Assembly (NCBI RefSeq): GCF_000817785.2
Contig: NZ_JTCM02000035.1
Span: forward strand, 1-58,601
Direction of reading: 5' to 3'
Source of the DNA: Hassallia byssoidea VB512170
GTDB taxonomy: Bacteria; Cyanobacteriota; Cyanobacteriia; Cyanobacteriales; Nostocaceae
DNA: 58,601 nucleotides
The notes below the pieces were generated by a model, which saw only the letters and a list, made by a program, of their open reading frames with translations, did not search any database and had not been told where the DNA came from. Below are positions 50,404 to 58,524 of the stretch, piece after piece. How positions within the stretch are numbered: the first letter of the stretch is position 1; the number at the start of each line of letters is the position of its first letter. The position numbers were made by a program, and so were the translations under genes.

Positions 50404-51729
50404 ATGTCTACCATTAATCCTGCCCGAATTACTGGGGTATTACCAGATTCCATCGCTGCGGAAATTGGCTTTGCGGTGGGGGATGCGATCGTTGCTATCA
50501 ATGGTACGCATCCCCGCGATTTAATTGACTATCAGTTTTTGTGCGCTGATGAAGTTCTGGAATTAGAAGTTTTAGACGAGAAAGGAAAAACTCATCATAT
50601 TGAAATTGAAAAAGACTACGACGAAGATTTAGGATTAGAATTTGAAACGGCACTGTTTGATAATTTAATTCAGTGTAATAACCGCTGTCCATTTTGCTTT
50701 ATCGATCAACAGCCACCAGGCAAGCGACAAAGCTTGTATTTTAAAGATGATGATTATCGCTTGAGCTTTTTGTATGGCTCATACTTAACTCTTACTAATT
50801 TACCAGAGCGAGAATGGCAGCGCATTGAAAAAATGCGACTATCTCCGTTATATGTTTCGGTTCACGCTACCGAACCAGAAGTCAGAATTAGATTGTTGAA
50901 AAATCCCCGTGCGGGACAAATTCTACAACAACTGAAGTGGTTTCAAGAAAGACGATTGCAAATTCATGCTCAAGTCGTCGTTTGTCCTGGTATAAATGAT
51001 GGCAAACATTTAGAACAAACATTGCGGGATTTAGCGTCATTTTGTACTGGGGAAGTGCCTGCGATTTTGTCAGTAGCAGTGGTACCTGTGGGTTTGACGC
51101 GATTTCGTTTAGAGAAAGATGAACTTATACCAGTAAGTGAAGAAAAAGCGATAGAAGTGATTTCGCAAGTGCGATCGCTTCAACAAGAATTTAGCAAAAA
51201 ATACGGTTCTAACGTAGCTTGGTTAGCTGATGAGTGGTTTTTGATTGCTGGTGAAGAATTACCCAGCGAAGTTGAATATAACGACTATCCGCAAATTGAT
51301 AACGGTGTAGGTTCGATTCGTTTATTTCTCAAGCAGTTTGCAACCGCTGCTGCTGAATTATTACCGCCAAAAATCTCAAAGACGCGAAAATTTACTTGGG
51401 TAGTTGGCAATGCAGTTGAAAAAGCATTTCAACCTATTTTACAGCAATTGAATGCTGTAGAGAATTTGAAAGTAAATATGCGTGCTTTGAACAGCGATTA
51501 TTGGGGACAGACTATCACCGTTACTGGGTTGCTAACTGGTCATGATTTGCTTTTAAACTTACAAGGGCAAGATTTAGGAGAAGGAATTTTGCTACCAAAA
51601 GTTATGCTCAAACATGGTGAATTGATATTTTTAGATGATATGAGTATTGAAGAGGTAGCTAGCCAACTGAATACAAAAATCTTACCAGTCGCTGGTGTGG
51701 AAGATTTAATCAAGACTTGTATTGATTAA
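50404..51729 (+). CDS. PDZ-radical SAM-DUF512 protein (TIGR03279-like)
   Basis: This is a 441-residue protein of a cyanobacterial radical-SAM family with unknown reaction. An N-terminal PDZ-like segment (RITGVLPDSIAAEIGFAVGD) is followed by the cluster-binding pattern CNNRCPFCF at about residue 96 (C-x3-C-x2-C). LSPLYVSVHATEPEVRIRLL and HAQVVVCPGINDG follow, and a C-terminal DUF512 domain (about 280-435) has FTWVVGNAVEKAF and VTGLLTGHDLL. All parts are complete. It follows uppP on the same strand after a heptamer array, so co-transcription is possible. Confidence 0.88.
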   Translation: MSTINPARITGVLPDSIAAEIGFAVGDAIVAINGTHPRDLIDYQFLCADEVLELEVLDEKGKTHHIEIEKDYDEDLGLEFETALFDNLIQCNNRCPFCFIDQQPPGKRQSLYFKDDDYRLSFLYGSYLTLTNLPEREWQRIEKMRLSPLYVSVHATEPEVRIRLLKNPRAGQILQQLKWFQERRLQIHAQVVVCPGINDGKHLEQTLRDLASFCTGEVPAILSVAVVPVGLTRFRLEKDELIPVSEEKAIEVISQVRSLQQEFSKKYGSNVAWLADEWFLIAGEELPSEVEYNDYPQIDNGVGSIRLFLKQFATAAAELLPPKISKTRKFTWVVGNAVEKAFQPILQQLNAVENLKVNMRALNSDYWGQTITVTGLLTGHDLLLNLQGQDLGEGILLPKVMLKHGELIFLDDMSIEEVASQLNTKILPVAGVEDLIKTCID

Positions 51730-51810
51730 AAAATTGCTCAGTCATTATACACTATTTTATAAGATTATTCCGAAAATAAGTGATTGGCACCTTAAAACCT
51801 GCCTTAAAGT

Positions 51811-51900
51811 GGTTTTCATGAGGCGGCGATGTCGGAACCTGCGTCCGACATTTTAGCCGCCGTCCCCGGCGTAGATTGCACGGGGTTTTCAACCTACCTT
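51811..51900. other. orphan left-end-like hairpins beside tRNA-Thr
   Basis: One hairpin has arms GGCGGC (51822-51827) and GATGTCGG (51828-51835) with complements at 51845-51861. A second has CCCCG (51864-51868) and CGGGG (51881-51885). The flanking bases GGTTTTCATG and GGGGTTTTCAACCTACCTT match GGCTTTCATC and GGGGTTTTCAGCCTACCCT at the left end of the TnpB element (28780-28850). It has no transposase. The rest of 51730-51810 shows nothing. Confidence 0.6.
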
Positions 51901-51924
51901 CTTATAAGACGATTCCACAGACAA

Positions 51925-51996
51925 AGCCAGCAGTCGGATTTGAACCGACGACCTTCCGATTACAAGTCGGATGCACTACCACTGTGCTATGCTGGC
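51925..51996 (-). tRNA. tRNA-Thr (anticodon UGU)
   Basis: On the minus strand the acceptor GCCAGCA pairs with TGCTGGC, followed by a T discriminator. The anticodon arm is TCCGA-CTTGTAA-TCGGA with anticodon TGT, and the T arm is GTCGG-TTCAAAT-CCGAC. The length is 72 bases with no encoded CCA. The 345 bases from 51997 to 52341 contain AT-rich DNA, and I see no gene there apart from argF promoter possibilities. Confidence 0.95.
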
Positions 51997-52341
51997 GAAG
52001 CGCTAACTCTGGACGATCGCAAAAATTTTTTCTTTTTACACATCATACCAATTTCATATCGTAGCATAAGCAAGCTTTTTGCACAAGTCAAGTGCAAAAA
52101 AAGAAAAAAATGCTTGCTTTGTCTCATATTTATGATTTTTCCGCCTGTAAATGATTTATTGAAGGCTGCTTTCTTCGTGCAAAAATATAGAAAAAATTGT
52201 GAGTAGGGAGTAATGAAGATTCATATCTGAAATCGCAGGCTGAACACCAAAATATCTGGTAAGGTTTTAAAGTGGTATTTTTTGAATACGGCACGCGCGA
52301 AGCGAACATAAAGACATAATTGTTCTTTACAGATCACAACA

Positions 52342-53262
52342 ATGGCAGCCTTGATCGGACGAGATTTATTAAGTTTGGCGGACTTGAGTGCAACCGAAGT
52401 TCAAGAACTCTTGCTTTTGGCAACTGAGTTGAAATCACAACGGCTAAAGTTGCATTGTCCGAAAGTGCTGGGGTTGTTGTTTTCCAAAGCTTCAACTCGG
52501 ACACGAGTCAGTTTTACAGTGGCGATGTATCAACTGGGTGGACAGGTAATTGATCTTAACCCGAATGTCACCCAAGTGAGTCGCGGGGAACCGATAGAAG
52601 ATACAGCGCGGGTATTGGATCGATATTTGGATATTTTGGCAATTCGCACCTTCGCACAGCAAGATTTGGAAATTTTTGCCCATTATGCCAAAATTCCTGT
52701 AATTAATGCGCTTACCGATTTAGGACATCCCTGTCAGGTATTGGCAGATTTAATGACGATTCAAGAATGTTTTGGCACTCTGGCTGGCTTAACCTTAACT
52801 TATGTAGGCGATGGTAATAATGTCGCCAATTCTCTGATGCTAGGCTGTGCTTTGGTAGGGATGAATGTAAGAATTGCCACGCCAATTGGCTATGAGCCAA
52901 ATGCAGCCATCACCGAAAAAGCACGCGCAATAGCCGACAACAAAACTGAAGTTATCTTAACTAATGACCCAGAAGCAGCAGTAAAGGGAGCTTCTGTACT
53001 TTATACTGATGTTTGGGCAAGTATGGGGCAAGAAGCAGAAGCCGGCGCGAGGCTACCAATTTTCCAATCCTACCAAATCAACGAGCCGCTATTAAGTCTT
53101 GCCGATCGCCACGCAATTGTTTTACACTGTTTACCAGCTCATCGCGGTGAAGAAATTACTGAATCTGTAATTGAAGGCTCTCATTCACGAGTTTGGGATC
53201 AGGCAGAAAATCGGATGCACGCTCAAAAAGCTTTACTTGCAAGTATCTTAGGGGCAGAATAA
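52342..53262 (+). CDS. argF: ornithine carbamoyltransferase
   Basis: It makes citrulline from ornithine and carbamoyl phosphate in arginine synthesis. It is 306 residues. Carbamoyl-phosphate motifs are SKASTRTRVSF and RTFAQQDLE; ALTDLGHPCQVLADL and DGNNVANSLMLG are diagnostic. The ornithine-binding DVWASMG and the HCLPAHRGEEIT loop are intact. Family length is normal. It is upstream of lexA on the same strand, separated by 144 bases containing the LexA box. Confidence 0.96.
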   Translation: MAALIGRDLLSLADLSATEVQELLLLATELKSQRLKLHCPKVLGLLFSKASTRTRVSFTVAMYQLGGQVIDLNPNVTQVSRGEPIEDTARVLDRYLDILAIRTFAQQDLEIFAHYAKIPVINALTDLGHPCQVLADLMTIQECFGTLAGLTLTYVGDGNNVANSLMLGCALVGMNVRIATPIGYEPNAAITEKARAIADNKTEVILTNDPEAAVKGASVLYTDVWASMGQEAEAGARLPIFQSYQINEPLLSLADRHAIVLHCLPAHRGEEITESVIEGSHSRVWDQAENRMHAQKALLASILGAE

Positions 53263-53340
53263 TTTTAGATTTTAGATTTTAGATTTTGGATTAGTGGGCT
53301 AGGATTGAAAATCTCAAATTAAAAATTCAAAATTTACAAG
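53263..53340. repeat. TTTTAGA heptamers
   Basis: Four units of TTTTAGA or TTTTGGA (53264-53291) and a loosely complementary AATTAAAAATTCAAAA run lie in the argF-lexA spacer. Confidence 0.6.
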
Positions 53341-53358
53341 CCATTGGGGGAGTTTTTG

Positions 53359-53374
53359 TAGTACTAATGTTCTA
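53359..53374 (+). promoter_or_regulatory. LexA box in the lexA promoter
   Basis: TAGTACTAATGTTCTA fits the Anabaena-type LexA operator (AGTACWNWTGTTCT). It lies 33 bases before the lexA start, which implies autoregulation. Confidence 0.85.
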
Positions 53375-53406
53375 GAGACATTTGTACTTTGTCTCCCTAC
53401 TAATTT

Positions 53407-54012
53407 ATGGAAAGACTAACAGAAGCTCAACAAGAACTTTACGAATGGCTGGCGGAATACATCCGAACGCACCAGCATTCGCCTTCAATTAGGCAAATGA
53501 TGCAAGCGATGAACCTGAAATCACCTGCACCCATTCAAAGCCGCTTGGAACATTTACGCGCCAAGGGACATATTGAATGGAGTGAAGGTAAGGCGAGAAC
53601 AATTAGGATTTTGCGTCCGCAAAAACCAGGTGTGCCAATTTTAGGTACAATTGCCGCCGGCGGTTTAATCGAACCGTTCACCGATGCTGTGGAACATCTG
53701 GATTTGGCTAATTTGTCGTTACCTCCGCACACATATGCTTTGCGGGTAGCTGGCGATAGTATGGTTGAAGTAGGAATTGTCGATGGAGATGTGGTATTTC
53801 TGCGTCCAGTACCAGAACCAGATCATCTGAAAAATGCAACGATTGTCGCCGCCAGAGTCGAAGGACACGGTACGACATTGAAGCGATTTTACAGAAATGG
53901 CGATCGCGTCACCCTCAAACCTGCAAATCCCAAATACAACCCCATCGAAGTATCGGCTATAAAAGTGGAGGTGCAAGGTACCCTTATCGGTGTCTGGCGA
54001 GGTTACAACTGA
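53407..54012 (+). CDS. lexA: LexA repressor
   Basis: This is a 201-residue transcriptional repressor and self-cleaving S24 peptidase. The N-terminal winged helix has EYIRTHQHSPSIRQMMQAM and KSPAPIQSRLEHLRAKGHI. The Ala84-Gly85 scissile bond (TIAAGGLIEP), nucleophile Ser118 (AGDSMVEVG) and general base Lys159 (TTLKRF) are all present, so autocleavage should work. This differs from some unicellular cyanobacterial LexA proteins that have lost these residues. The operator just upstream indicates self-repression. argF is upstream and the helicase/DndD-like module is downstream. Confidence 0.96.
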   Translation: MERLTEAQQELYEWLAEYIRTHQHSPSIRQMMQAMNLKSPAPIQSRLEHLRAKGHIEWSEGKARTIRILRPQKPGVPILGTIAAGGLIEPFTDAVEHLDLANLSLPPHTYALRVAGDSMVEVGIVDGDVVFLRPVPEPDHLKNATIVAARVEGHGTTLKRFYRNGDRVTLKPANPKYNPIEVSAIKVEVQGTLIGVWRGYN

Positions 54013-54013
54013 T

Positions 54014-54125
54014 ATATGGGTAGTGGGTAATAGATAATAGGTAATAGGTAATAGCTAATAGCTAATACCTAATGGGTAACAAAAAAACCCGTGACCGCGT
54101 TTTCCATTACCAATTACCAATTCTC
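54014..54125. repeat. AATAGGT/AATAGCT heptamer array
   Basis: About nine units run from 54019 to 54080, and a loosely complementary TTACCAATTACCAATT run at 54105-54123 gives a hairpin-like spacer. The remaining 54126-54268 is the leader of the helicase gene and contains an in-frame upstream ATG at 54158. Confidence 0.75.
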
Positions 54126-54268
54126 GTTTCATCACCATTTTAGTCATCGCTGTCTATATGTATTTGACGCCACGAGTTGAGAAATTGCCCACTTTCAAGC
54201 TGAAAAAACCATTTGCAGGTGAAAGTAAGGGCAATTATCAAACTCATAAATTACCAGGATGCCCCAGA

Positions 54269-55633
54269 ATGCCGCAATATCTGCAATTACGGCAATATCA
54301 ACGACAAGCTGTTGAGTCTTGGTTTGCCAACAACGGCAGAGGTACGCTGAAGATGGCTACTGGTAGTGGTAAGACGATTACAGCATTGGCGATCGCTTGC
54401 GAGTTATACAAACAAATTAACTTGCAAGCAATACTTGTGGTGTGTCCTTACCGTCATCTTGTCACCCAATGGGCGCGAGAATGTGAAAAATTCAACTTGC
54501 AGCCCATTTTAGCTTTTGAAGATTTACGAACGTGGCAAAGTCAACTTTCTACCCAACTTTATAACGTGCGTTCTGGTTCGCAATCGTTTCTCACGGTTGT
54601 TACTACCAATTCCACATTAATTGGCGATGGCTTTCAATCTCAACTCAAGTACTTTCCCGAAAAGACTTTGATTATTGGTGACGAAGCACATAACTTAGGC
54701 GCACCTAAGTTGGAAGAAAGTTTACCACGCCGCGTGGGTTTACGACTTGCTCTTTCTGCTACCCCAGAAAGATATTTTGATGATGATGGCACTCAATCTT
54801 TATTTAATTACTTTGGTGCCGTTCTTCAGCCAGAATTCACTTTAAGAAATGCAATTTCTCAAGGTGCGTTAGTACATTATTTGTATCATCCCATCTTGGT
54901 AGAGTTAACAGAAGCCGAAAGTATTGCTTACTTAAAATTAACCAAAAGAATAGGACGAGCTTTATTATATCGAGAACGAGAAAATTTAGATGTAGGGGAC
55001 TTTGAAGACAACGAAGATTTAAAACCTTTGTTAATGCAACGGGCAAGATTAATTGGTGCGGCAGAAAATAAATTAAACGCTTTGCGCGAACTAATGGCGA
55101 CTCGTCGCGAAACTACTCACACCCTTTTTTATTGTAGTGATGGCGCACAAGAAGAGAAACAGCGGTCATCGCTACACCAACTCAAAGCAGTCGCCAAAAT
55201 ATTAGGAGGAGAACTGGGGTATCGAGTCAGCACCTACACTGCAAAAACGCCTTTACAAGAAAGAGAAAATTTGCGTCTTCAATTTGAAAGCGGCGAATTG
55301 CAAGGTTTAGTAGCAATTCGCTGTTTAGATGAAGGAGTTGATATTCCGGCAATTCAAACTGCTGTAATTTTGGCAAGTTCGGGAAATCCCCGCCAATTTA
55401 TCCAGCGAAGAGGGCGAGTTTTACGCCCTCACCCAGGTAAAGAACGCGCTACTATATTTGACATGATTGTGCTTCCACCAGAACTTGACAGGAATACTCT
55501 CGAAGTTGAGCGCAATCTGTTAAGAAAAGAATTGCGTCGCTTTGTCGAATTTGCTGATTTAGCTGATAACGCTGGTGAAGCCAGGATGAAATTACTCGCT
55601 TTACAAAAGAGATACGACTTATTGGATATCTAA
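54269..55633 (+). CDS. SF2 DEAD/DEAH helicase, phosphorothioation-restriction type
   Basis: This is a superfamily 2 helicase of about 454 residues. Motif I is KMATGSGKTITA, Ia region VVCPYRHLVTQW, motif II IIGDEAHNLG, III LSATPER, V CLDEGVDIP and VI QFIQRRGRVLRP. I think it belongs to the group annotated as DNA phosphorothioation system restriction enzyme (TIGR04095), though this needs a profile search. No nuclease domain is obvious; the C-terminal ~70 residues (RKELRRFVEFADLADNAGE) are helical. I place the start at the ATG 54269 (MPQYLQLRQYQRQAV), which has AGGA nine bases before it; an ATG at 54158 would add 37 residues. The DndD-like operon follows. Confidence 0.85.
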   Translation: MPQYLQLRQYQRQAVESWFANNGRGTLKMATGSGKTITALAIACELYKQINLQAILVVCPYRHLVTQWARECEKFNLQPILAFEDLRTWQSQLSTQLYNVRSGSQSFLTVVTTNSTLIGDGFQSQLKYFPEKTLIIGDEAHNLGAPKLEESLPRRVGLRLALSATPERYFDDDGTQSLFNYFGAVLQPEFTLRNAISQGALVHYLYHPILVELTEAESIAYLKLTKRIGRALLYRERENLDVGDFEDNEDLKPLLMQRARLIGAAENKLNALRELMATRRETTHTLFYCSDGAQEEKQRSSLHQLKAVAKILGGELGYRVSTYTAKTPLQERENLRLQFESGELQGLVAIRCLDEGVDIPAIQTAVILASSGNPRQFIQRRGRVLRPHPGKERATIFDMIVLPPELDRNTLEVERNLLRKELRRFVEFADLADNAGEARMKLLALQKRYDLLDI

Positions 55634-56000
55634 TGATTGCACTAAGACACCAAAAACAACGATTTTTATACTTTAGATAAATTTTTGTGAAAGAAGTAAA
55701 AAAAATCGATAAAAACAGGGGTAAATGTGAGATAATAATAAGTATGAGATAGATTTTAGTATAATGGGGTATTAGCAAAATTTTTAAAACAGCGACCACT
55801 CCATTATGATGAAAGTTATTTAGTTATCTTTAATAATACCAGGAGACAGCCCAAAAAGAAAGCGATTTTTGTCAAAAAATTGCAAATTTTCTTGTTTTTT
55901 TTGGGTGAAAGTAAAGATAACGGTAAGAGTACCTTTAAGGCGACGCTTACACTCCTTAGAGACGGTTAAAATAGAGAAAAAAATCTATTTTAAAACCGAG
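55634..56000. promoter_or_regulatory. spacer with possible promoter for the DndD-like operon
   Basis: The spacer is 367 AT-rich bases. A TATAAT hexamer lies at 55760-55765, without a matching -35 box. Poly-A and poly-T tracts are frequent (for example 55692-55703 and 55891-55902). An open frame joining the next gene upstream to 55869 has basic, unlikely content. No other gene is seen. Confidence 0.35.
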
Positions 56001-56174
56001 ATGACAAAAGAGCCGAATATCGATGATGTTCAGGAGCCAATTATCAATGCTCCTGAGGAAGTGCGGCAAATAATTGAGCGGGTATGGTATCTAGAAAAAA
56101 GCAGACTGGATAAGAAAAGTCTCAGCCATATTAATGATGATATATTAAAAATAGTGAAGGAAGTTGTGCAATGA
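56001..56174 (+). CDS. 57-residue protein coupled to the DndD-like ATPase
   Basis: This is an acidic then basic helical small protein (MTKEPNIDDVQEPIINAPEE, EVRQIIERVWYLEKSRLDKK, INDDILKIVKEVVQ). I do not recognise a domain. Its stop overlaps the ATG of the next gene in an ATGA, so translation is coupled and the two products probably work together. A longer open frame starts at 55869, but the extra part looks non-coding. It could be a partner or regulator of the SMC-like ATPase, which is inference. Confidence 0.65.
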   Translation: MTKEPNIDDVQEPIINAPEEVRQIIERVWYLEKSRLDKKSLSHINDDILKIVKEVVQ

Positions 56175-58240
56175 AGCTGACTTCAATCAAGCTGTGTAAC
56201 TTTCGCTCTTTTTATGGCAAAACACCGGAAATCATCTTAGCAGTTGGTGAGGCTGATAACACGACAATTATTCACGGTAATAATGGTGCGGGAAAAACCA
56301 GTCTGCTAAATGCATTTACATGGGTGCTGTATGAGAAATTTAGTGCAGCATTTGCATCAGTTGAGCAGTTAGTTAATAAGCGAGCGATCGCAGAAGCTAA
56401 AATCGGGCAAGCTGTAGAATGTTGGGTAGAAGTAGCTTGGGAACATGACAGCAAACGCTACAACGTCAAACGTCAGTGTCGAGTTTATAAAAATGCAACT
56501 GACATTGATGTTGGTAAGACAGAATTACTAATGCAAGTATCTGGAGATGATGGACGCTGGTACTTTCCACTCCAACAACCAGAAGATATTATAAATCAGA
56601 TTTTACCTAGTAGTTTACATCAATATTTCTTCTTTGATGGCGAACGGATTGAGCAAATAGTGCGTTCTGATAAAAAAGCGGAAATCGCGGAAGCGACAAA
56701 GATGCTTTTGGGGGTAGAAGTAATAAATCGTTCTATCAAGCATTTGGGGGAAGCAAAGAAAAGTTTAGATAATGAATTAAAACTCATCGGTGATTTAGAA
56801 ACGAAAAAGCTTTTAAGACAGCAAGAAAAGCTAGAGCGGGAAATTGAGCGCATCACCAAGCGACAAACCGAAATAAAACAAGAGTTAGAGTATCAACAAA
56901 CCTTTAAAAAAGAGACAAGTAACCGTTTGCGAGAACTCAGCGCTGCCAAAGAAATTCAAGAAAGACGACAAGAGTTAGAAAACCAGAAAAAAGCAAACCA
57001 AGAAAATCTCAAACAAACCAGAGAAGCGTTAAAAAAACTTATTTCCACACGCGGTTATACGGTGTTGCTATCGTCAAGTACAATACAATTTCGTACTATT
57101 GTCGAAGATTTAAAGCAGCGTGGTAAATTAACTGCGGGAATTTCGCGGGAGTTTGTTACCGACTTATTGAATTCTAAACGCTGTATTTGTGGTGCAGAAT
57201 TACACGACGGAACCCACCGACACGAGAATGTGAAAAAGTTGCTCGATAAAGCTGGTTCTTCAGCGGTAGAAGAAACAGCTTTCCGCATGTGCGCTCAAGT
57301 AGATGAAATTGACAAGCAAGCAGTCGCGTTTTGGGAAGAAGTTGATAAAGAACAAGCCAGAATTAATCAGTTAAGGCAAACTATATCTCAAATTGAAGGA
57401 GAGTTAGATACTATTCAAGAACGCTTGCGAAAAGACCCAAGTGAAGAAATTCGCAGTTTGCAAAAGCGATTAGATGAAATTGAAGAAAAAATCAGAGAAT
57501 TAACGTTAGAACAAGGTGCAAATCAACAGCAAATTGCTAATCTGAAAGCGGAAATAGAAGGTTTGAATAAGCAAGTTGCTAAACAAAAGCTGAATGAAGA
57601 TAAACAAACACTCGCACAACGACGGATTGCAGCAACCCAAGATGCAATTGAGCGATTAACTGAAGTTAAGTTTCGTCAAGAAAATCACTTTCGCTTGCAA
57701 CTGGAAAAGCGAGTCAAAGAGATATTCAGTGAAATTTCTTTTACACCTTACATTCCTAAAATCAGCGATAAATATGAACTGACGCTAGTGGAAAATACAA
57801 CAGGTATGGAAGCGCTAGTTGCAGCTTCTACAGGGGAAAATCAAATTCTCAGTTTATCTTTTATCGGCAGCATTATCGACAGGGTGCGAGAATGGAGTGA
57901 AAGAAAAATGCTGATGATGCCAGATAGTAACACGTTTCCGATTGTGATGGATTCGCCTTTTGGTAGTTTGGATAATAATTATAGACGGCAAATTGCGAAG
58001 ACTATTCCGCAATTAGCAAATCAGTTGATTGTGTTGGTTACTAAGACGCAATGGAGAGGTGAAGTTGAGGAGGAAATGGGAAAGAGAATAGGGAGGGAAT
58101 ATGTGTTGAGTTATTATTCTTCTAAACCTGATTGCGAACAGTCTTATATAGAGTTGAATGGGGAAAGATATGCGTTGGTTAGGCAAAGTCCAAATGAGTT
58201 TGAGTATACGGAGATTGTTGAGGTTGAACGTGGGGGTTAA
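56171..58240 (+). CDS. dndD: DndD-like SMC/Rad50-type ATPase
   Basis: This is a 689-residue ATPase resembling DndD, the DNA-nicking or unwinding ATPase of DNA phosphorothioate modification. The N-terminal lobe has MKLTSIKLCNFRSFYG, Walker A IIHGNNGAGKTSLLN and EQLVNKRAIAEAKIGQAVEC. Two coiled-coil arms (about residues 200-290 and 385-510) flank a CxCG-bearing hinge (KRCICGAELHDGTH at about 338). The C-terminal lobe has the signature-like AASTGENQILSLSF, Walker B FPIVMDSPFGSLD and LIVLVTKTQW. Length and layout fit DndD. Other Rad50-like defence ATPases are possible alternatives. No dndA, B, C or E lies in the window. Confidence 0.8.
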   Translation: MKLTSIKLCNFRSFYGKTPEIILAVGEADNTTIIHGNNGAGKTSLLNAFTWVLYEKFSAAFASVEQLVNKRAIAEAKIGQAVECWVEVAWEHDSKRYNVKRQCRVYKNATDIDVGKTELLMQVSGDDGRWYFPLQQPEDIINQILPSSLHQYFFFDGERIEQIVRSDKKAEIAEATKMLLGVEVINRSIKHLGEAKKSLDNELKLIGDLETKKLLRQQEKLEREIERITKRQTEIKQELEYQQTFKKETSNRLRELSAAKEIQERRQELENQKKANQENLKQTREALKKLISTRGYTVLLSSSTIQFRTIVEDLKQRGKLTAGISREFVTDLLNSKRCICGAELHDGTHRHENVKKLLDKAGSSAVEETAFRMCAQVDEIDKQAVAFWEEVDKEQARINQLRQTISQIEGELDTIQERLRKDPSEEIRSLQKRLDEIEEKIRELTLEQGANQQQIANLKAEIEGLNKQVAKQKLNEDKQTLAQRRIAATQDAIERLTEVKFRQENHFRLQLEKRVKEIFSEISFTPYIPKISDKYELTLVENTTGMEALVAASTGENQILSLSFIGSIIDRVREWSERKMLMMPDSNTFPIVMDSPFGSLDNNYRRQIAKTIPQLANQLIVLVTKTQWRGEVEEEMGKRIGREYVLSYYSSKPDCEQSYIELNGERYALVRQSPNEFEYTEIVEVERGG

Positions 58241-58310
58241 TTCTTCTTTGCGTCTCTGCGACTTTGCGTGAGATAATTCTATGCGTTCACGAAGTGACTC
58301 CGCAGGAGTA

Positions 58311-58497
58311 TCGCGCTTATTTTTTTAGGAAAACGAACCGCCTTGGCGCCAAGTACACGAAGATAAGAGAGGAAAGTGCGATCGCGCTTATTTTTTCGGA
58401 AAACGAACCGCACTCGTAGCGAAGTACACGAAGATAAGAGAGGAAAGTGCGATCGCGCTTATTTTCTCAGAAAAACGAACCGCAGAGACGCAGAGTT
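58311..58497. repeat. 71-bp tandem repeat, 2.6 copies
   Basis: TCGCGCTTATTTT starts units at 58311, 58382 and 58453. Each continues with AAAACGAACCGC, and the first two with AAGTACACGAAGATAAGAG and GGAAAGTGCGA. The AACGAACCGCCAAGG motif also occurs at about 48222-48236. 58241-58310 is a related GCGTCTCTGCGACTTTGCGT repeat. Confidence 0.8.
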
Positions 58498-58524
58498 AGC
58501 AGAGAGGGGTTTCACACTCATGTA

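Noticed and set aside
51829-52206. Plus-strand open frame of 125 codons overlapping the tRNA
   Set aside because: Its SDLNRRPSDYKSDALP segment is simply the antisense translation of tRNA-Thr and its upstream hairpins.
55452-55799. 115-codon minus-strand frame
   Set aside because: Half is antisense to the helicase gene and the rest is AT-rich spacer without a ribosome binding site.
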